Assembly: GCF_000264905.1 (NCBI RefSeq)
Contig: NW_006763136.1
Span: 2,013,550-2,077,549, forward strand
DNA: 64,000 nt
Reading direction: 5' to 3'
Origin: Stereum hirsutum FP-91666 SS1
Lineage: Eukaryota > Basidiomycota > Agaricomycetes > Russulales > Stereaceae
Position numbers and translations under genes: made by a program. The notes beneath the pieces are model-generated. The model was not told where the DNA came from. It saw only the letters and a list, made by a program, of their open reading frames with translations, and ran no database searches. Positions within the stretch are counted from its first letter, which is position 1. Each line of letters begins with the position of its first letter. Below, one piece after another: positions 24,300 through 35,469 of this stretch.

Positions 24300-26460
24300 A
24301 TGGGTAGAGCTTTGGCCAAGGATCCTAGTGATGCATCACAGGATGATCTTTCGTATCATGCCGATGGACATGCTACATCGGAAATATTGGAAGGCTCTGG
24401 TGCGTTTGGTTTAGCTTTTCTATATGCTCCTTTTATCAATAACGACTCGTTTGTCATTCCTCCAGCAGGGGAAGCGAACGGAGAAGCATTCGACCATGTT
24501 CCATCATCTAAAAGGACCATTGGTCTTTGGTCTGCAATATTCCTCATCTTTAATCGCATTATCGGTACAGGGTGCGTCCTATGTCTATGATCTGTATGCG
24601 GGGATGAAATCTAATCAAAATATCTCGACGTGTCGTTACTAGCATTTTCGCTACCCCATCTTCCATTCTCGAGACCAGTGGATCTGTCGGTCTCTCGCTA
24701 TTTATGTGGCTCATCGGCGCACTTATTGCCACGTCGGGTCTCCTTGTCTACGTCGAATGGGGTACTGGACTTCCTCGAAGTGGAGGCGAGCTCACATACC
24801 TCAGCTACACCTATCCTATGACCATTGTCGCCTGTTATGCCGCGTACGCTGCGCTCATGCCATGGCCAGCGGGAAACTCTGTCGTTTTCGGAGAATGTAA
24901 GCAAAATTCTCTCTCGCCATTTCCTGTCTCGCGGATACGATACTGAGACCCTCCCTCATAACTTTCGTCTTCCTCAGATATTCTTCTGGCCGCAGGCAAG
25001 GATGTCACACAATGGAACCAGCGCGCCATCGGAATTGGCTGTGTAACGTTCGCCTTCATCATGCACTCGTGTTTCTTGAAGTGGGGAATACGGCTGCAGA
25101 ACGCCCTCGGAGTCTTCAAGCTCGTCATCCTTGCATTAATTGTATTCTCTGGCTTCGCGGCACTGGCAGGGCGAGTGAAGGTAGACCCTAAGCCGGACAA
25201 TTTCGCTCGTGCGAACGTGTGGGATGGGACAAGAAGCGACGCGAATGCGTTTGTTAGCGGGCTGTATAACGTTATTTGGTGCGCACTGACCTCCTGACAG
25301 ACTTCTGAGGTAGCTAAAATACTGATCTGTTTACTGGGTGGCCACATCTTGCGTAGGTCTTTCATCGGATACTCGAACGTGAACTATTCGCTTTCGGAGG
25401 TCAAGAACCCAGTTCGGACCCTCAAGATCGCCGGACCAATTGCTATGGCATCTATCACCGTCGTCTACATGCTCGTCAACGTCGCATACTTTGCCGCCGT
25501 CTCGAAGACAGATATTCTGAACTCAGGTAGAACTGTTGCGTATGTTGTTCAATAGTTTCCGCTCGCCTCCTGCTATATTGATAGCACCGTTCTGCAGCGC
25601 CCTGTATTTCCGCAATATGTTCGGGGCAAAAGCAGAGAAGGCCCTCAGTGTCTTCGTGGCACTGAGCGCTCTTGGAAATGTTTTGTCTGTTTTGTTTTCT
25701 CTGGGCAGAAGTACGTCTCTTTTGAGTTATTCATTCAGTTCACTCGTGGAAGGCTCACATATGTCGGCACCCCACCTAGTCAATCAAGAACTCGGCCGAA
25801 GAGGGATCATTCCATTCCCGCGGTTCTTCGCTTCCAGTAAACCGTTCAACTCCCCGTCAGCAGGATTGGCCCTCCAGTGGCTGATGTGTATCATTGTCAT
25901 TGTCGCACCGCCACCAGGCGACGCCTTTAACTTCGTATTGAACCGTACGTCGCCCCTAGGAAGGACTCCTTCTCCGGACTCAATCTAAATGTCCCTTCGT
26001 CCATAGTGGTATCATACCCCTTCGCCATTGTAAACGCGTTTATTTCGTTCAGTCTGCTGTACCTCTACACCCCATGGTCAAGAAAGAAGTACGACTGGTC
26101 ACCACCTTTCCGTGCGACGTGGCCAGTCGTACTGTTTTTCTTCCTCTCCAACGTCTTCCTTGCGATCGCGCCTTTGGTACCTCCAGCGCCAGGATTGTCA
26201 CCTTATGTGAGCCCTATTCTACCGACTTCAAACGTTGACTCCTTTTCATGGATCGTGCGCTGATATGAAGGCTTCGATAGGAGAGTCTCCCTTACTGGTT
26301 GCATGTTGTCGTTGCCATCGGAGTCTTCGCAGTCGGAGGGGCTATATGGATATTCTACGCAGTTGTACTGCCGCGGAGCCGAGGCTATAGACTCGAGAGT
26401 GTGGAAGAAGTGGGTGAGGATGGTGTCCAGAGGGATGTGTTTAGGAGAAAGTATGAGTAA
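24300..26460 (+). CDS. High-affinity methionine permease (MUP1 type, APC/LAT family)
   Basis: Plasma-membrane amino-acid/H+ symporter of the APC superfamily, most like yeast Mup1. After a polar N-terminal tail, helix 1 carries the LAT-type block TIGLWSAIFLIFNRIIGTGI followed by FATPSSILETSGSVGLSL. Helix 3-4 region is VYVEWGTGLPRSGGELTYLS, then the conserved SFIGYSNVNYSLSEVKNPVR in helix 6, SALGNVLSVLFSLGRINQEL in helix 8 and GRRGIIPFPRFFASSKPFNS after it, all hallmarks of this family. About twelve hydrophobic segments are visible. Around eight short introns were spliced by eye; the first two join EGSG to EANGEAFDH and IIGTG to IFATP. The stop is TAA at 26458. It lies head-to-tail with a second permease. 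Confidence 0.9.
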
Positions 26461-27079
26461 GAATTGACATAGTCGTGAGTTACTTTCACGTAACCCAGTT
26501 CAATGATGGAGACGTTTTGTTGACAGTTTGTATCGTTTTTGTAGGTATCACTGTAGTTTTATACCTGCATATGGAAAGTCACTGAAGAGTAGACTAAACC
26601 AAGCTCTATTCATTGCTCTGGAGTCTCGAAATAGCTTCGTTGCTCAGTGTAGCATGCTCCATCCTGGAGGCCTGAACAGCGAACAGACTAATAATATGTT
26701 CGGTGGATCTCAAAGAGTTCGCATCCTTTCTGGATCCGTGAAAGCAGCTGTTAGCCCAACTTTAAACTTATTATTGCCTTTTTGGCGCGTTTGGGGAACC
26801 CTGCGAAGATTCATTATCGATATGACAGCCAGTTTGTCTCAACTTTCACACTCTTCTCTAGCAATTGCTCGCGAGTCTCCTAACGGGGAAGTGCGATATG
26901 AATGGTACAATCATGCCTCTATCGTTCTTTGAAACCCCAAGTGTCAAGGTCAGGTGTCATTTTCATCTCACCGATATAACACTCCTGTCATCACCATATT
27001 TAAACGAAGGCGATACGACAGACATCATGAACTTATACCTGCACCTCCCTTATCATCGAAAATCTCCTCCTAGATCATC
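26461..27079. other. Intergenic region between the two permeases
   Basis: About 620 bases. A 134-codon frame (26528-26932) shows no domain or splice support. The right end is the promoter of the second permease. Confidence 0.4.
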
Positions 27080-29456
27080 ATGTCGAGGCTTTCCGCCGAA
27101 GGCGAACTCCCGCCACGCGCTAGTCACCATACTCACCTCCCCAGGACTACCACTAATCTTCAGGACGACGACGAAGTAGCGCTTGCCAGCCTCGGATACA
27201 GGCAAGAATTTCGTCGAGCTTACTCAACATGGGAATTGTTTGGTGTCGGATTCAGTCTCATCGGGATATTCCCTTCGATTGCGTACGTCGTGTCCTTGTG
27301 CATTCAGCACTTTTTCTTCTCCTTGTTGAGCCGTTCGATTTTCTAGGTCCGTTCTCGTGTATGCTATTCCAAATGGAGGGCCAGCAGCTATGATCTGGGG
27401 TGTAAGACCCGCTTCATTTCGCAGAAGCATAAACGCTCATGCAACGATGCCGATGTACGATCCCAGTGGACGGTCTGCACCGTCTTTCTAGTAACTATTG
27501 CTCTAGCGCTAGCGGAACTAGGCTCGGCCGCCCCAACTGCCGGTGGATTGTACTATTGGACGCATATGTATTCATCTCCCAGGTACAAGAATGTGCTCTC
27601 TTGGATTGTTGGCTGTGAGTAGTATTTTGTTCTCCCTTTTTTATGTCTAGTAGCTTGGCTAACGTAGCCTTTCTTACGGCTCGCAGATGCCAATGCGATT
27701 GGGTACATTGCTGGGATGACAGGTGTAGATTACGGGTGTGCTGTGCAAGTCATGGCCGCCGTCAGCATTGGATCCGACTTGACCTTCGTCCCGACTTCGG
27801 GCCAGACTTTGTGGGTACCTAAGCATCTCTATGACGCTTCTTTCACTAAGATTCCTTCATAATCTCGCTCAGTGGTGTTTTCGCCCTGATCCTGTTCCTC
27901 CATGGCATCGTATGTGGTATGCCCTCGACTTATGTGGCTCGACTTCAGAATTTCTACATTTTTTTCAACGTTTTGTAAGACCCTGCATTTCATCTATTGA
28001 GCGCTGCTGACCCTCAGTTATATTTTGTTCCGTCCAGACTTTGCCTGGCAATCATCGTCGGTGTGCCTGTAGCAACTCCGAAGGAATTCAGGAACACAGC
28101 AAAATTCGCATTTGGTGGTTTCACCAACTGTACGTGACCACTGGACCCTGAAAAGTGTCTACTAATATCTTACTAGACAGTCAACGGCTGGACGGATGGC
28201 TACGCATTTGTTCTGAGCTTTATCGCCCCTCTGTGGACCATCAGTCAGCAATTCATCACTGCCTTTGCTCTGTACCCCATCATCAGCTTATCCTCGATTT
28301 GTTTTTTGTAGACGGCTTTGACGCGAGTGTGCATATTAGCGAAGAGGCCTCTAATGCAAGCTTTGCTGTACCTTGGGCTCTCATGATGGCGGTCATACTT
28401 TCTAGTATCTTAGGATGGGGTATGCATGGGTTTCTCCAGCGTCCATCGGGGCCCAGTTCACTTCGGGGAACCTCTAGGCATCAACGTAGTTTTGGCATTC
28501 AACATGGGAACGGACATGGAGTCAATTCTGACAAGCCCCATAGGGCAGCCCATGGCCGCAGTACGCTTCAGTCCACATCTACTATCAAGAAATATGTTGA
28601 CATCTAACCATCTTGTTAGATCCTGTTCAATAGCTTTGGTCGAAAAGGTACCTTGGCTGTCTGGGCTGTAGTAGTCGTCACACAGTTAGTAGTCCCAGTC
28701 TGCTCATAAGGTACACCTCTCTAACCTTCACATCCTTATAGATTCATGGTGGGTATGGGAGGTGTACGTACGCTCTTTATAGTCTCCACGTTCCATCGAT
28801 TAACAAATATGCACTTTGCTCAGGGTATTTGCGCCTCGCGTCAAATCTTCGCCTTTTCGCGGGATGGCGCCCTCCCTTTCTCTTCCCTTTTGCGACAGAT
28901 TAATCCCCACACACAGACGCCAATAAACGCAGTCTGGTTCGCCGTATGCATCGCTCTCCTCCTCGGGTTACTCTCCTTCGCAGGCCCTGTGGCTATTGGG
29001 GCTATATTCTCGCTCGGCATTGCGGGACTGTACCTTGCCTATCTCATCCCCATTGCAGCGAGATGGCTCGGAAGCGAAGAGTTCAAGCCTGGTCCATTTT
29101 CACTCGGCATTTTTGTACGTATCATATCCTGTTTGATGGCGGGATCTAACTGTACCATCGTTTCTTCTTTCTCGTAGAGTCTCCCCATTTCGATCATCGC
29201 AGTAGTCTGGATGACCTTCATGCTTGTCATCTTCTGCTTTCCCACTACGCCCACACCAACTGTCGCAGACATGAATTATACCTGCCTTATGTTGGGTGGA
29301 TTGATATTTTGTTCGCTATCATACTATTACTGTCCGAAGTATGGAGGAAAACACTGGTTCACGGGCCCTGTGGTTACTATCGAGGGTGCTACGAGTGATA
29401 TAGAAGGTGAAAAGGATAATGAGATGCATGCGGTAGATCTTGTTGAGAAGGGTTGA
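27080..29456 (+). CDS. GABA/choline-type amino-acid permease (APC family)
   Basis: Membrane transporter of the fungal GABA/polyamine/choline permease group. The start ATG (MSRLSAEGELPP) opens a polar tail; the first family block is YRQEFRRAYSTWELFGVGFS, then SLIGIFPSIASVLVYAIPNG across intron 1, VTIALALAELGSAAPTAGGL and YYWTHMYSSPRYKNVLSWIV. Later come GGFDASVHISEEASNASFAV in helix 6, FASRQIFAFSRDGALPFSSL in loop 8 and GPFSLGIFSLPISIIAVVWM near the end. The C-terminus is acidic. About ten short introns are needed. The substrate cannot be told from sequence; close relatives carry GABA, choline, polyamines or other amines. Its 3' end is only about 175 bases from the stop of the convergent oxygenase gene. 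Confidence 0.9.
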
Positions 29457-29630
29457 CTTTGTTCTTCTTGCGGTTCGACATTGATATTGATGAGTGTTGT
29501 CACGTTCTCTAATATATACTTTAGGGGGTTTGAGACACTGAACTGCTGCTCGAATATTACATAGATGCCCTCGTACAAATACATGAGCAGCCAATACTTC
29601 AGTTATGACTGGCAACTTCCTTCCGTAAAT

Positions 29631-30991
29631 TCAGACCAATCCTCCTGTATGCTCAGTCCCTTGACTCTCTTTCCACGTCTCCGGTCCCTAAAATACGTGA
29701 GTCAAGGTCTTTGTCATGCTATGCCTCTCTTACCTTGCGGTTTTTGATCCTCCGGTTCATAACGCGTCTCTTGAACCAATCTCCCGCTGAGGTCCCAGTA
29801 TCATATCTACCCTCTGGGGCCGATGCCTTCGCGTCTTTGACCATCTGACTAACAGTCAAGGGTTCCAGGATCACGGAGTTCTCTGGACGTGTGAAAAACA
29901 CGAGGGACCATCGGTCAAAAGAAGCTTGCCTCTTAGGAGGAGGCAAGACACGGTGGACGTTCGAGCGTAGAATGCCAGCGCTGAAGATTGCGAGGGCGTC
30001 CCCTATGTTACAGATTGCATGACCAGGGATGAGCTACGAGAAGCGGTATCAGCCTGACCTTGTGTAAGAAGCCATGTCCACAACTCTCACCTTCACGTAT
30101 TTCCAGGTATTTGTTCCGGGTGGTAGTACTTGTAACCCTCCGAGCCTGTTGTGCAGGAAGGACTGAAATACCAATCCTATGTTTAAACGAGTTCGCGCCG
30201 CAAGGCAACATGACGAAGAGTGAACTCACCAACGAACCAAAATCGGTATGGGCACCGATCGAAGCCTTCTCAGAAAGTATCTCCTGAGTTGGTGGACTCT
30301 TGATACACCTCGCCTCGCTCCCGCTTGGCCGGTCGATAAGGTGTTTATTCCCCAAGGTACCCTCCGGTAGGCCGAGTCTATCATTAAGTACTCCAAGTAA
30401 CGTGAGATTGATCTCGGCTGACTTTCGGATGAAAGGAACAATAGTTGATTCCATACGGGCGTTGACGGGGCCCGGGTAAGTACGTCGAGCTGGGATGGGA
30501 TAAGAGAGGGCATCGTCTTGTGCTATGTTCAGGAATTCGGCATGGTCGCGAGCCCCTGTCTCGTCTATCGCAGATGCACCTAGTGCTTTGTACCTGCTCA
30601 CGAAAATGTGAGTGCCATGAGTACCGTCATCAACAAGCGGAGAATATCGACTGGCAACATTACCCTGCTGATACCCCCGTCTCGGCTCCTTTATCATACT
30701 TGATCTTCTCTTCTAGAGGTAAGTCCATCATCTCAACGCCCATATCAAACATTTTGTTCACTTCTTCATCGACTCCGTGGTTCTTCAGGCTGTAAGACGA
30801 GAACAGGTTAGCGCAGTGTTGACCATACAGTGCAGGAGAGTAACGCACTACCAGAAGCCAATCTGCGTGGCAGCATTCCATAATGTGTCAATCTCCTTCA
30901 CATTACCAGTCTTTATGAGCTCGTAGTCAATTATCAAGAGCGGGACGGTAGCCACATCATCTGGAAATGGAGGGAATGTGGTTCCGGGCAT
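29631..30991 (-). CDS. 2-oxoglutarate/Fe(II)-dependent oxygenase, copy A of a tandem pair
   Basis: Cytosolic non-haem iron dioxygenase of the isopenicillin-N-synthase-like fold (DIOX_N plus 2OG-FeII_Oxy), about 355 aa. It starts MPGTTFPPFPDDVATVPLLI. The DIOX_N part includes GFWYLKNHGVDEEV (joined across intron 1 using a gtgcgt donor). The iron ligands are His and Asp in GAHTDFGSL and the distal His in ILRSNVHRV; the 2-oxoglutarate-binding Arg-x-Ser is in FDRWSLVFF. The C-terminus is RIKNRKGPETWKESQGTE, stop at 29631. Six exons have boundaries equivalent to those of copy B. The substrate is unknown; the family includes enzymes acting on amino acids, nucleobases and secondary metabolites. A minus-strand TATATAAG lies 84 bases upstream. 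Confidence 0.9.
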
Positions 30992-31074
30992 GTCAGGGCC
31001 TTGAACCGTTCAACTCGTTTGCTAGGTGGTTTCTAGCAGGCGAAGGAGAGCGGCGGCTCCCCGCCTGGACCGTG

Positions 31075-31082
31075 CTTATATA
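31075..31082 (-). promoter_or_regulatory. TATA box candidate of oxygenase copy A
   Basis: TATATAAG on the minus strand, 84 bases before the start codon at 30991, the same spacing as the TATA box of copy B. Confidence 0.5.
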
Positions 31083-31361
31083 TGTCGTCTCATCCGGAAT
31101 TTGAAGGTAATTCTCATGAGTCCAAGCATTTCGGTCTGGGAATAGTGAGCGAGATGGGAGTGGAGCGTCATGTGCTACCGCGGCTGCTGAGTTACTTCGG
31201 GTGCGTAAGGCTGGTCATGAATAGCAGACTAGCAGGCTAAATTCAGAGGAAGAGAGCATATTATTTTGGCGAAGGTCATCGAGAAAGACATGTTTGTGAC
31301 TCTGGACGATGTGAAGTTCTCTATATGGAGACTTTGACTCCGCCAGCGAGTATCACAACCT

Positions 31362-32738
31362 TTAGGCTGCCAAATTCACGGTATCATCGCGATGCTCCGT
31401 CCCGCGACTGGCTTTCCAAGTCTCCGGTCCCTAAGAAATCACAACCGTCAGAATGCTACATTTTGACTCAAATTACGGACTTCACCCACCTTGCGATTCT
31501 TGATTCTCTGATATCTGGTACGCCTCGCGAACCAGTCCGCGGCGGTCGACCCGGTCTCATACTTGCCAGGTGCTGCCTCCCTCGCTTCCTTGATCATCTT
31601 GCTTCCAGCCAGTGGCTCCAAAACGACTGAATTTCCAGGACGAGAGAAAAAGACGATTGACCAGCGGTCGAAAGCAGCTTGAGCTTTGGGTGGGGTCACG
31701 ACACGGTGAACATTTGAGCGGAGGATGCCGGCACTGAAGACGGCCATGGCGTCTCCGAGGTTACAGATAGCGTGACCAGGGAGGGGCTATTGTGGCGCGA
31801 ATGCCAGACGGCGTCAGTGTAGTTTGATATTACAGAAAACCAGGATGTACCTTCACGTATTTCCAGGTCTCGGTGCTAGGTGGCATGACTTGAAGTCCTC
31901 CGAGTCGGTTGTGAAGGAAGGACTATGTAGGGATGATGATTGACTGCTGGTTCCTGACATGTTTGCATCGGCAAAGAACCAGGGCGACTTACGAGTGAGC
32001 CAAAATCAGTATGAGCCCCAAGTGCTGCCTTCTCAGCCGACATCTCCTGATTTGTCGGGCTCTTGATGCATCTAGCCTCGCTCCCGCTATGCTCTTCAAG
32101 TGCGTGCTTCCCCTCCAAGGCGCCCTCCGGTAGTCCAAGCTTGTCGTTCAACACCCTCATCAAAGTCAGATTGATATCGACGGATTTGCGCACAAAGGGG
32201 GTGATGGTGGATTCCATGCGGGCGTTGACAGTGGATGGGTAGGTACGGTGCGTGGGAGTAGGGTAAGAAAGGGCATCATCCCGAGAGATATTGATGAACT
32301 CGGCGCCGTCCAGAGTACCAGTTTCATCGGTAGCTGTTGCGCCTAGTGCTTTGTAGCTGGTACCAAGATCAGCTCGTGACACAATTGAGGTAACACAGAA
32401 CGTATAACCCCGCGGAGAGTCCGTTGTCGCCCTGTTCGAACTTCATCTTCTCCTCAAAGGGTAGTTCCATCGTTTCTGCCCCCATCTCGAACATCTCGGA
32501 AACCTCTTCGTCTGCGCCATGATTCTTCAAGCTAGAGACACCGCAAGGACAAGTTAGTGTGGAAGCGTAACTGAATTGGACACGAACCAACTTACTACCA
32601 GAACCCGAGTTCGGTTGCAGCTTCCCACAATCTGCCGATCTCCTTCTCATCGCCAGCCTTAATAAGGGCATAGTCGATGATTAGGAGTGGCACAGTGGGA
32701 ACATCGTCGGGAAAGGGAGGGTATGCGATAGCAGGCAT
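31362..32738 (-). CDS. 2-oxoglutarate/Fe(II)-dependent oxygenase, copy B of a tandem pair
   Basis: Paralogue of copy A in the same orientation. Six exons: 32738-32596, 32531-32409, 32356-31993, 31922-31851, 31786-31490 and 31430-31362, 355 aa. Iron ligands are in GAHTDFGSL and ILRSNVHRV, and the 2-oxoglutarate Arg-x-Ser is in FDRWSIVFF, so the site is intact. The N-terminus MPAIAYPPFPDDVPTVPLLI and C-terminus NRKGPETWKASRGTE align with copy A throughout, with identical intron positions, so the pair arose by duplication of an intron-containing gene. The copies differ in the segment after intron 2: here SAG is followed by YKALGATATDETG, whereas copy A keeps about 20 extra residues with YSPLVDDGTHG before YKALGASAIDETG. 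That may be an exon missed here or a genuine difference in the substrate lid. Confidence 0.9.
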
Positions 32739-32815
32739 GCTCTTGAGTAGGAACCGTGATAGAGTGACAGAGGCGAAACGAGGCACAGTCAGTGAAACGA
32801 GGATGCGAAGGCTTA

Positions 32816-32823
32816 CCTTTATA
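32816..32823 (-). promoter_or_regulatory. TATA box candidate of oxygenase copy B
   Basis: TATAAAGG on the minus strand, 78 bases before the start codon at 32738. Confidence 0.5.
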
Positions 32824-33467
32824 CGAGGAACGAATGACTCTCAGGCATTGGAGGAAAAGGCAAGGTATGACCCTTCAAAAATTTTAGTTAATGCTAGCGG
32901 CATAGCGAACAATAGATCAGGCATGAGGATGAAGCCAGGTGAGAGACAGCAAGCATGCAAGTGTCCCGAATCGAAAATAAAGAGGGAAATGTCTTCACTC
33001 GGATGAGAAAATGTAGGGTTTCATGAGACGAGAGCACCAGTCCCGTACTTACGGTGATTAGACTGCCTGGATTGGCCTGATAATATGGACTCATAAAGCA
33101 TGCATGCCCTGATGCGTGCCCTCTTCTAGGAAACATTCAGCGATCCGAGAAGCATACCGAGACTGCAACTTCGGAAACCTTGAATCGCAAATGTGAAGCT
33201 CAGCGACCATGAAAGGTCCTTGCGATGTGTGAATCGTTCAAGATGAAGTAATACGTGAGATGTAGCACGGATGGAAGAGCCTAAAGAACAAAAGAATGAC
33301 AAGTCAGTTGCATGCAACTTCAAGCTGATTTCTGGCCATGCTTCGAATGCCAACGATTCGATTACTTGAGATTACAAATTCTTCCAATCAGCTGGTACAA
33401 CATGATGTCAAGGTCAGACGAGGCAGAATGTTGGACGGAACATCACATGACGAACGACGGAATGCTC
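32824..33467. other. Intergenic region upstream of the oxygenase pair
   Basis: About 640 bases between the promoter of oxygenase copy B and the 3' end of the next minus-strand gene. No gene or repeat was supported. Confidence 0.4.
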
Positions 33468-34611
33468 CTATGCCATTCGAGTGGCGATCATCATCCGTTC
33501 GAAATCAGTCAGATTCAACTTCTTATCTGGCGATGACGAGAAAGCCTCCAGCATTTCGATCATCTGTACGGTCCACACGCGTTAATTTGACTATTTAAAG
33601 GCAGAAAGAATATCGCACCTCTTCCGCCTTGATCTTTTCTCTCAACAGCTCAGCTACAGCTTTGAGCTCTCTGACGCCCATCCTTTTCTTCTTTAGCTTC
33701 TCCTCTTCGCCCTCCTTATCCAGATCGATGTCCGGGAAGAACATAGCGAATGCAAGAAGGCAGTCCCGTTGTTGGCGCGCCGTAAGAGGTCGAGAGTCGT
33801 CATAGTCTTCGTCGCTATCACCGGAGTGAGAGGGTTGCTTTCTCGAGCGAGTACGGCGCGTCGTGGAAGTGTTCTTGGACGATGCGGCTTTTGGTGCAGT
33901 TCGTTTGCGCTTACCCTGACGTGTACGAGAACTGGTACCGGGTTCGACGTATTCATCCGATGAAGCATCTCCCGAGGACTCGAAAGCTTCCGGACGGCCG
34001 TCAACATCTACGTCCATTTCGTCTTCGTCAGCATCCTCTTCCGTCTGGCCTTCGGTCTCCTCAACATCGTCGCCCGCCCCTTCTAAGAGTACTGCACAAA
34101 CTGATCTCCAATCCTTCCTGTTGACAACTTCTTCTTCATCTGCTGTCGTCCCCGCAGGTCGTCTCGCAGTGGATCCATCGGGCTCAGCCCATCCCGATGC
34201 CGCATTTCGAAAGACTGAGAGAATATCGTCATCCGCGGGAGGCAGATCGAGTATTTGGAGGGCGGTGGGTATGAGCGATAAGGGAATGTGGGTTGCCTTC
34301 GTCTCAGTTCGATTGGGCTCTGAACGTGAAACCATCTGTGTCGTTGTCCCTGCCGGAGGAGACGGCGGGAGATAGCCTCCAGGCGCGTCGTCCGTGTCAT
34401 CTAAAAGGAACCCACCGGGCGCGGGCACTGTGGTCTCGATTACAAAACCTCCAGCAGAGTCCTCGTCACCGAGGCGCGTTACGGGTTCAGAAGACGAAGA
34501 GGGTGGATGAGAAGAGACGGCTGAGCCTGTCGCCTTGTCGAAAGCTCGGTCTATCTGAGACTGAATGCGCAAAGGAAGAGCTAGAAATATGGGATCTTCA
34601 CCAGCCGCCAT
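33468..34611 (-). CDS. Acidic, mostly disordered protein with a C-terminal EF-hand-like helical pair
   Basis: Two exons (34611-33619 and 33563-33468) give 362 aa. It starts MAAGEDPIFLALPLRIQSQI, then a Ser/Pro/Gly-rich stretch with three GG[FY][VL]-type repeats (AGGFVIE, PGGFLLDD, PGGYLPP). A long acidic block follows (EETEGQTEEDADEDEMDVDV), then a Lys/Arg-rich segment (RTRQGKRKRTAPKAASSKNT) that looks like a nuclear localisation signal. The C-terminal 85 residues are folded: LTARQQRDCLLAFAMFFPDI, then MGVRELKAVAELLREKIK, and across the intron MIEMLEAFSSSPDKKLNLTD followed by FERMMIATRMA. This has the helix-loop-helix rhythm of paired EF-hands, with DKKLNLTDFERMM like a hand lacking full calcium ligands. 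A nuclear adaptor is one guess; no named family was recognised. Confidence 0.7.
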
Positions 34612-35203
34612 GATATTCAGATGAACTAAGTAGAGGACCAGTACAAATAGCGCGTTTGGACGAGCGAGACAAGGTGAAGTAAAAGCAGGTGCAGTGATGA
34701 GATGATGGTGGTTGAGAAGAGAGCAATGTGGCTGAATTATCACATGAAGATCTTGCCGAACAGGCATCTCTGGCGTGAGAAGATGGTGCCCTCTCCTTCA
34801 AGTTCCACTCAGATAGGTGCCTTTCCTTTCCTGTCCTTGCAGGCACCTCATCTCAGTCAACGTCCTTGGTTCTGACTTCAATGAAATTGACCTTCCCCAG
34901 GACGCATCTCCGGATTTCTGTCTTGTTGGCCCTCTTTGTCTATGGCCTTCAACCATTGGATGGTTATCCGTACTACTAGGTATCTAGTAGGCACTGCCCT
35001 GAACTTAACATCCTATACGTATAGACCTAGGCCATAAAAACCTCCGGCGCAGAGCTGAGGAAGGCTCGTTCATGTGTTTGCACAGCCATTCAATGGTGAT
35101 GTTATAACTTTGAGGGACTCGCCGACGACGGCTGGCGCCAATGCACTTTTACTAACCAGCCATCAACAGACAGCTGCGCTATAATTATCAGGAGGTTTGA
35201 CTT

Positions 35204-35231
35204 TGTGTACACCGCTCTTCCAGTGTACACA
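35204..35231. promoter_or_regulatory. Perfect inverted repeat upstream of the FAD monooxygenase
   Basis: Arms TGTGTACAC and GTGTACACA are exact reverse complements separated by ten bases. The site lies 238 bases before the start codon and 140 bases upstream of the TATA box, a fitting place for a dimeric transcription factor. Seen directly; the factor is unknown. Confidence 0.55.
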
Positions 35232-35372
35232 GGATCATTTAGGATTCTCATGACCTCTAGGTATGCCCTGTTCGCCGACTAAGCACTCCGTGCCGCGTTG
35301 CCTCACGGCTGAGTCGCCCAACAAAAGCTTCTTCCGAGTCCTGCCGGCCTTCAACGTCAGGATGCTCTTTGG

Positions 35373-35380
35373 TATATAAA
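35373..35380 (+). promoter_or_regulatory. TATA box candidate of the FAD monooxygenase
   Basis: TATATAAA, 90-97 bases before the start codon at 35470. Confidence 0.6.
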
Positions 35381-35469
35381 GGGTGTAAGAAACTATTCTG
35401 TGATCTCAAGTCCTACTGGGCCCTGCTACCTCACTACAGCTATCGCGTTTTACTTTCGAAATTCAAACC

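Larger units (their letters stand above)
34612..35469. other. Divergent intergenic region with promoter elements
   Basis: About 860 bases between diverging genes, relatively AT-rich. It contains a perfect 9-bp inverted repeat (35204-35231) and a TATA box (35373-35380), both described separately. No coding exon was seen. Confidence 0.5.
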
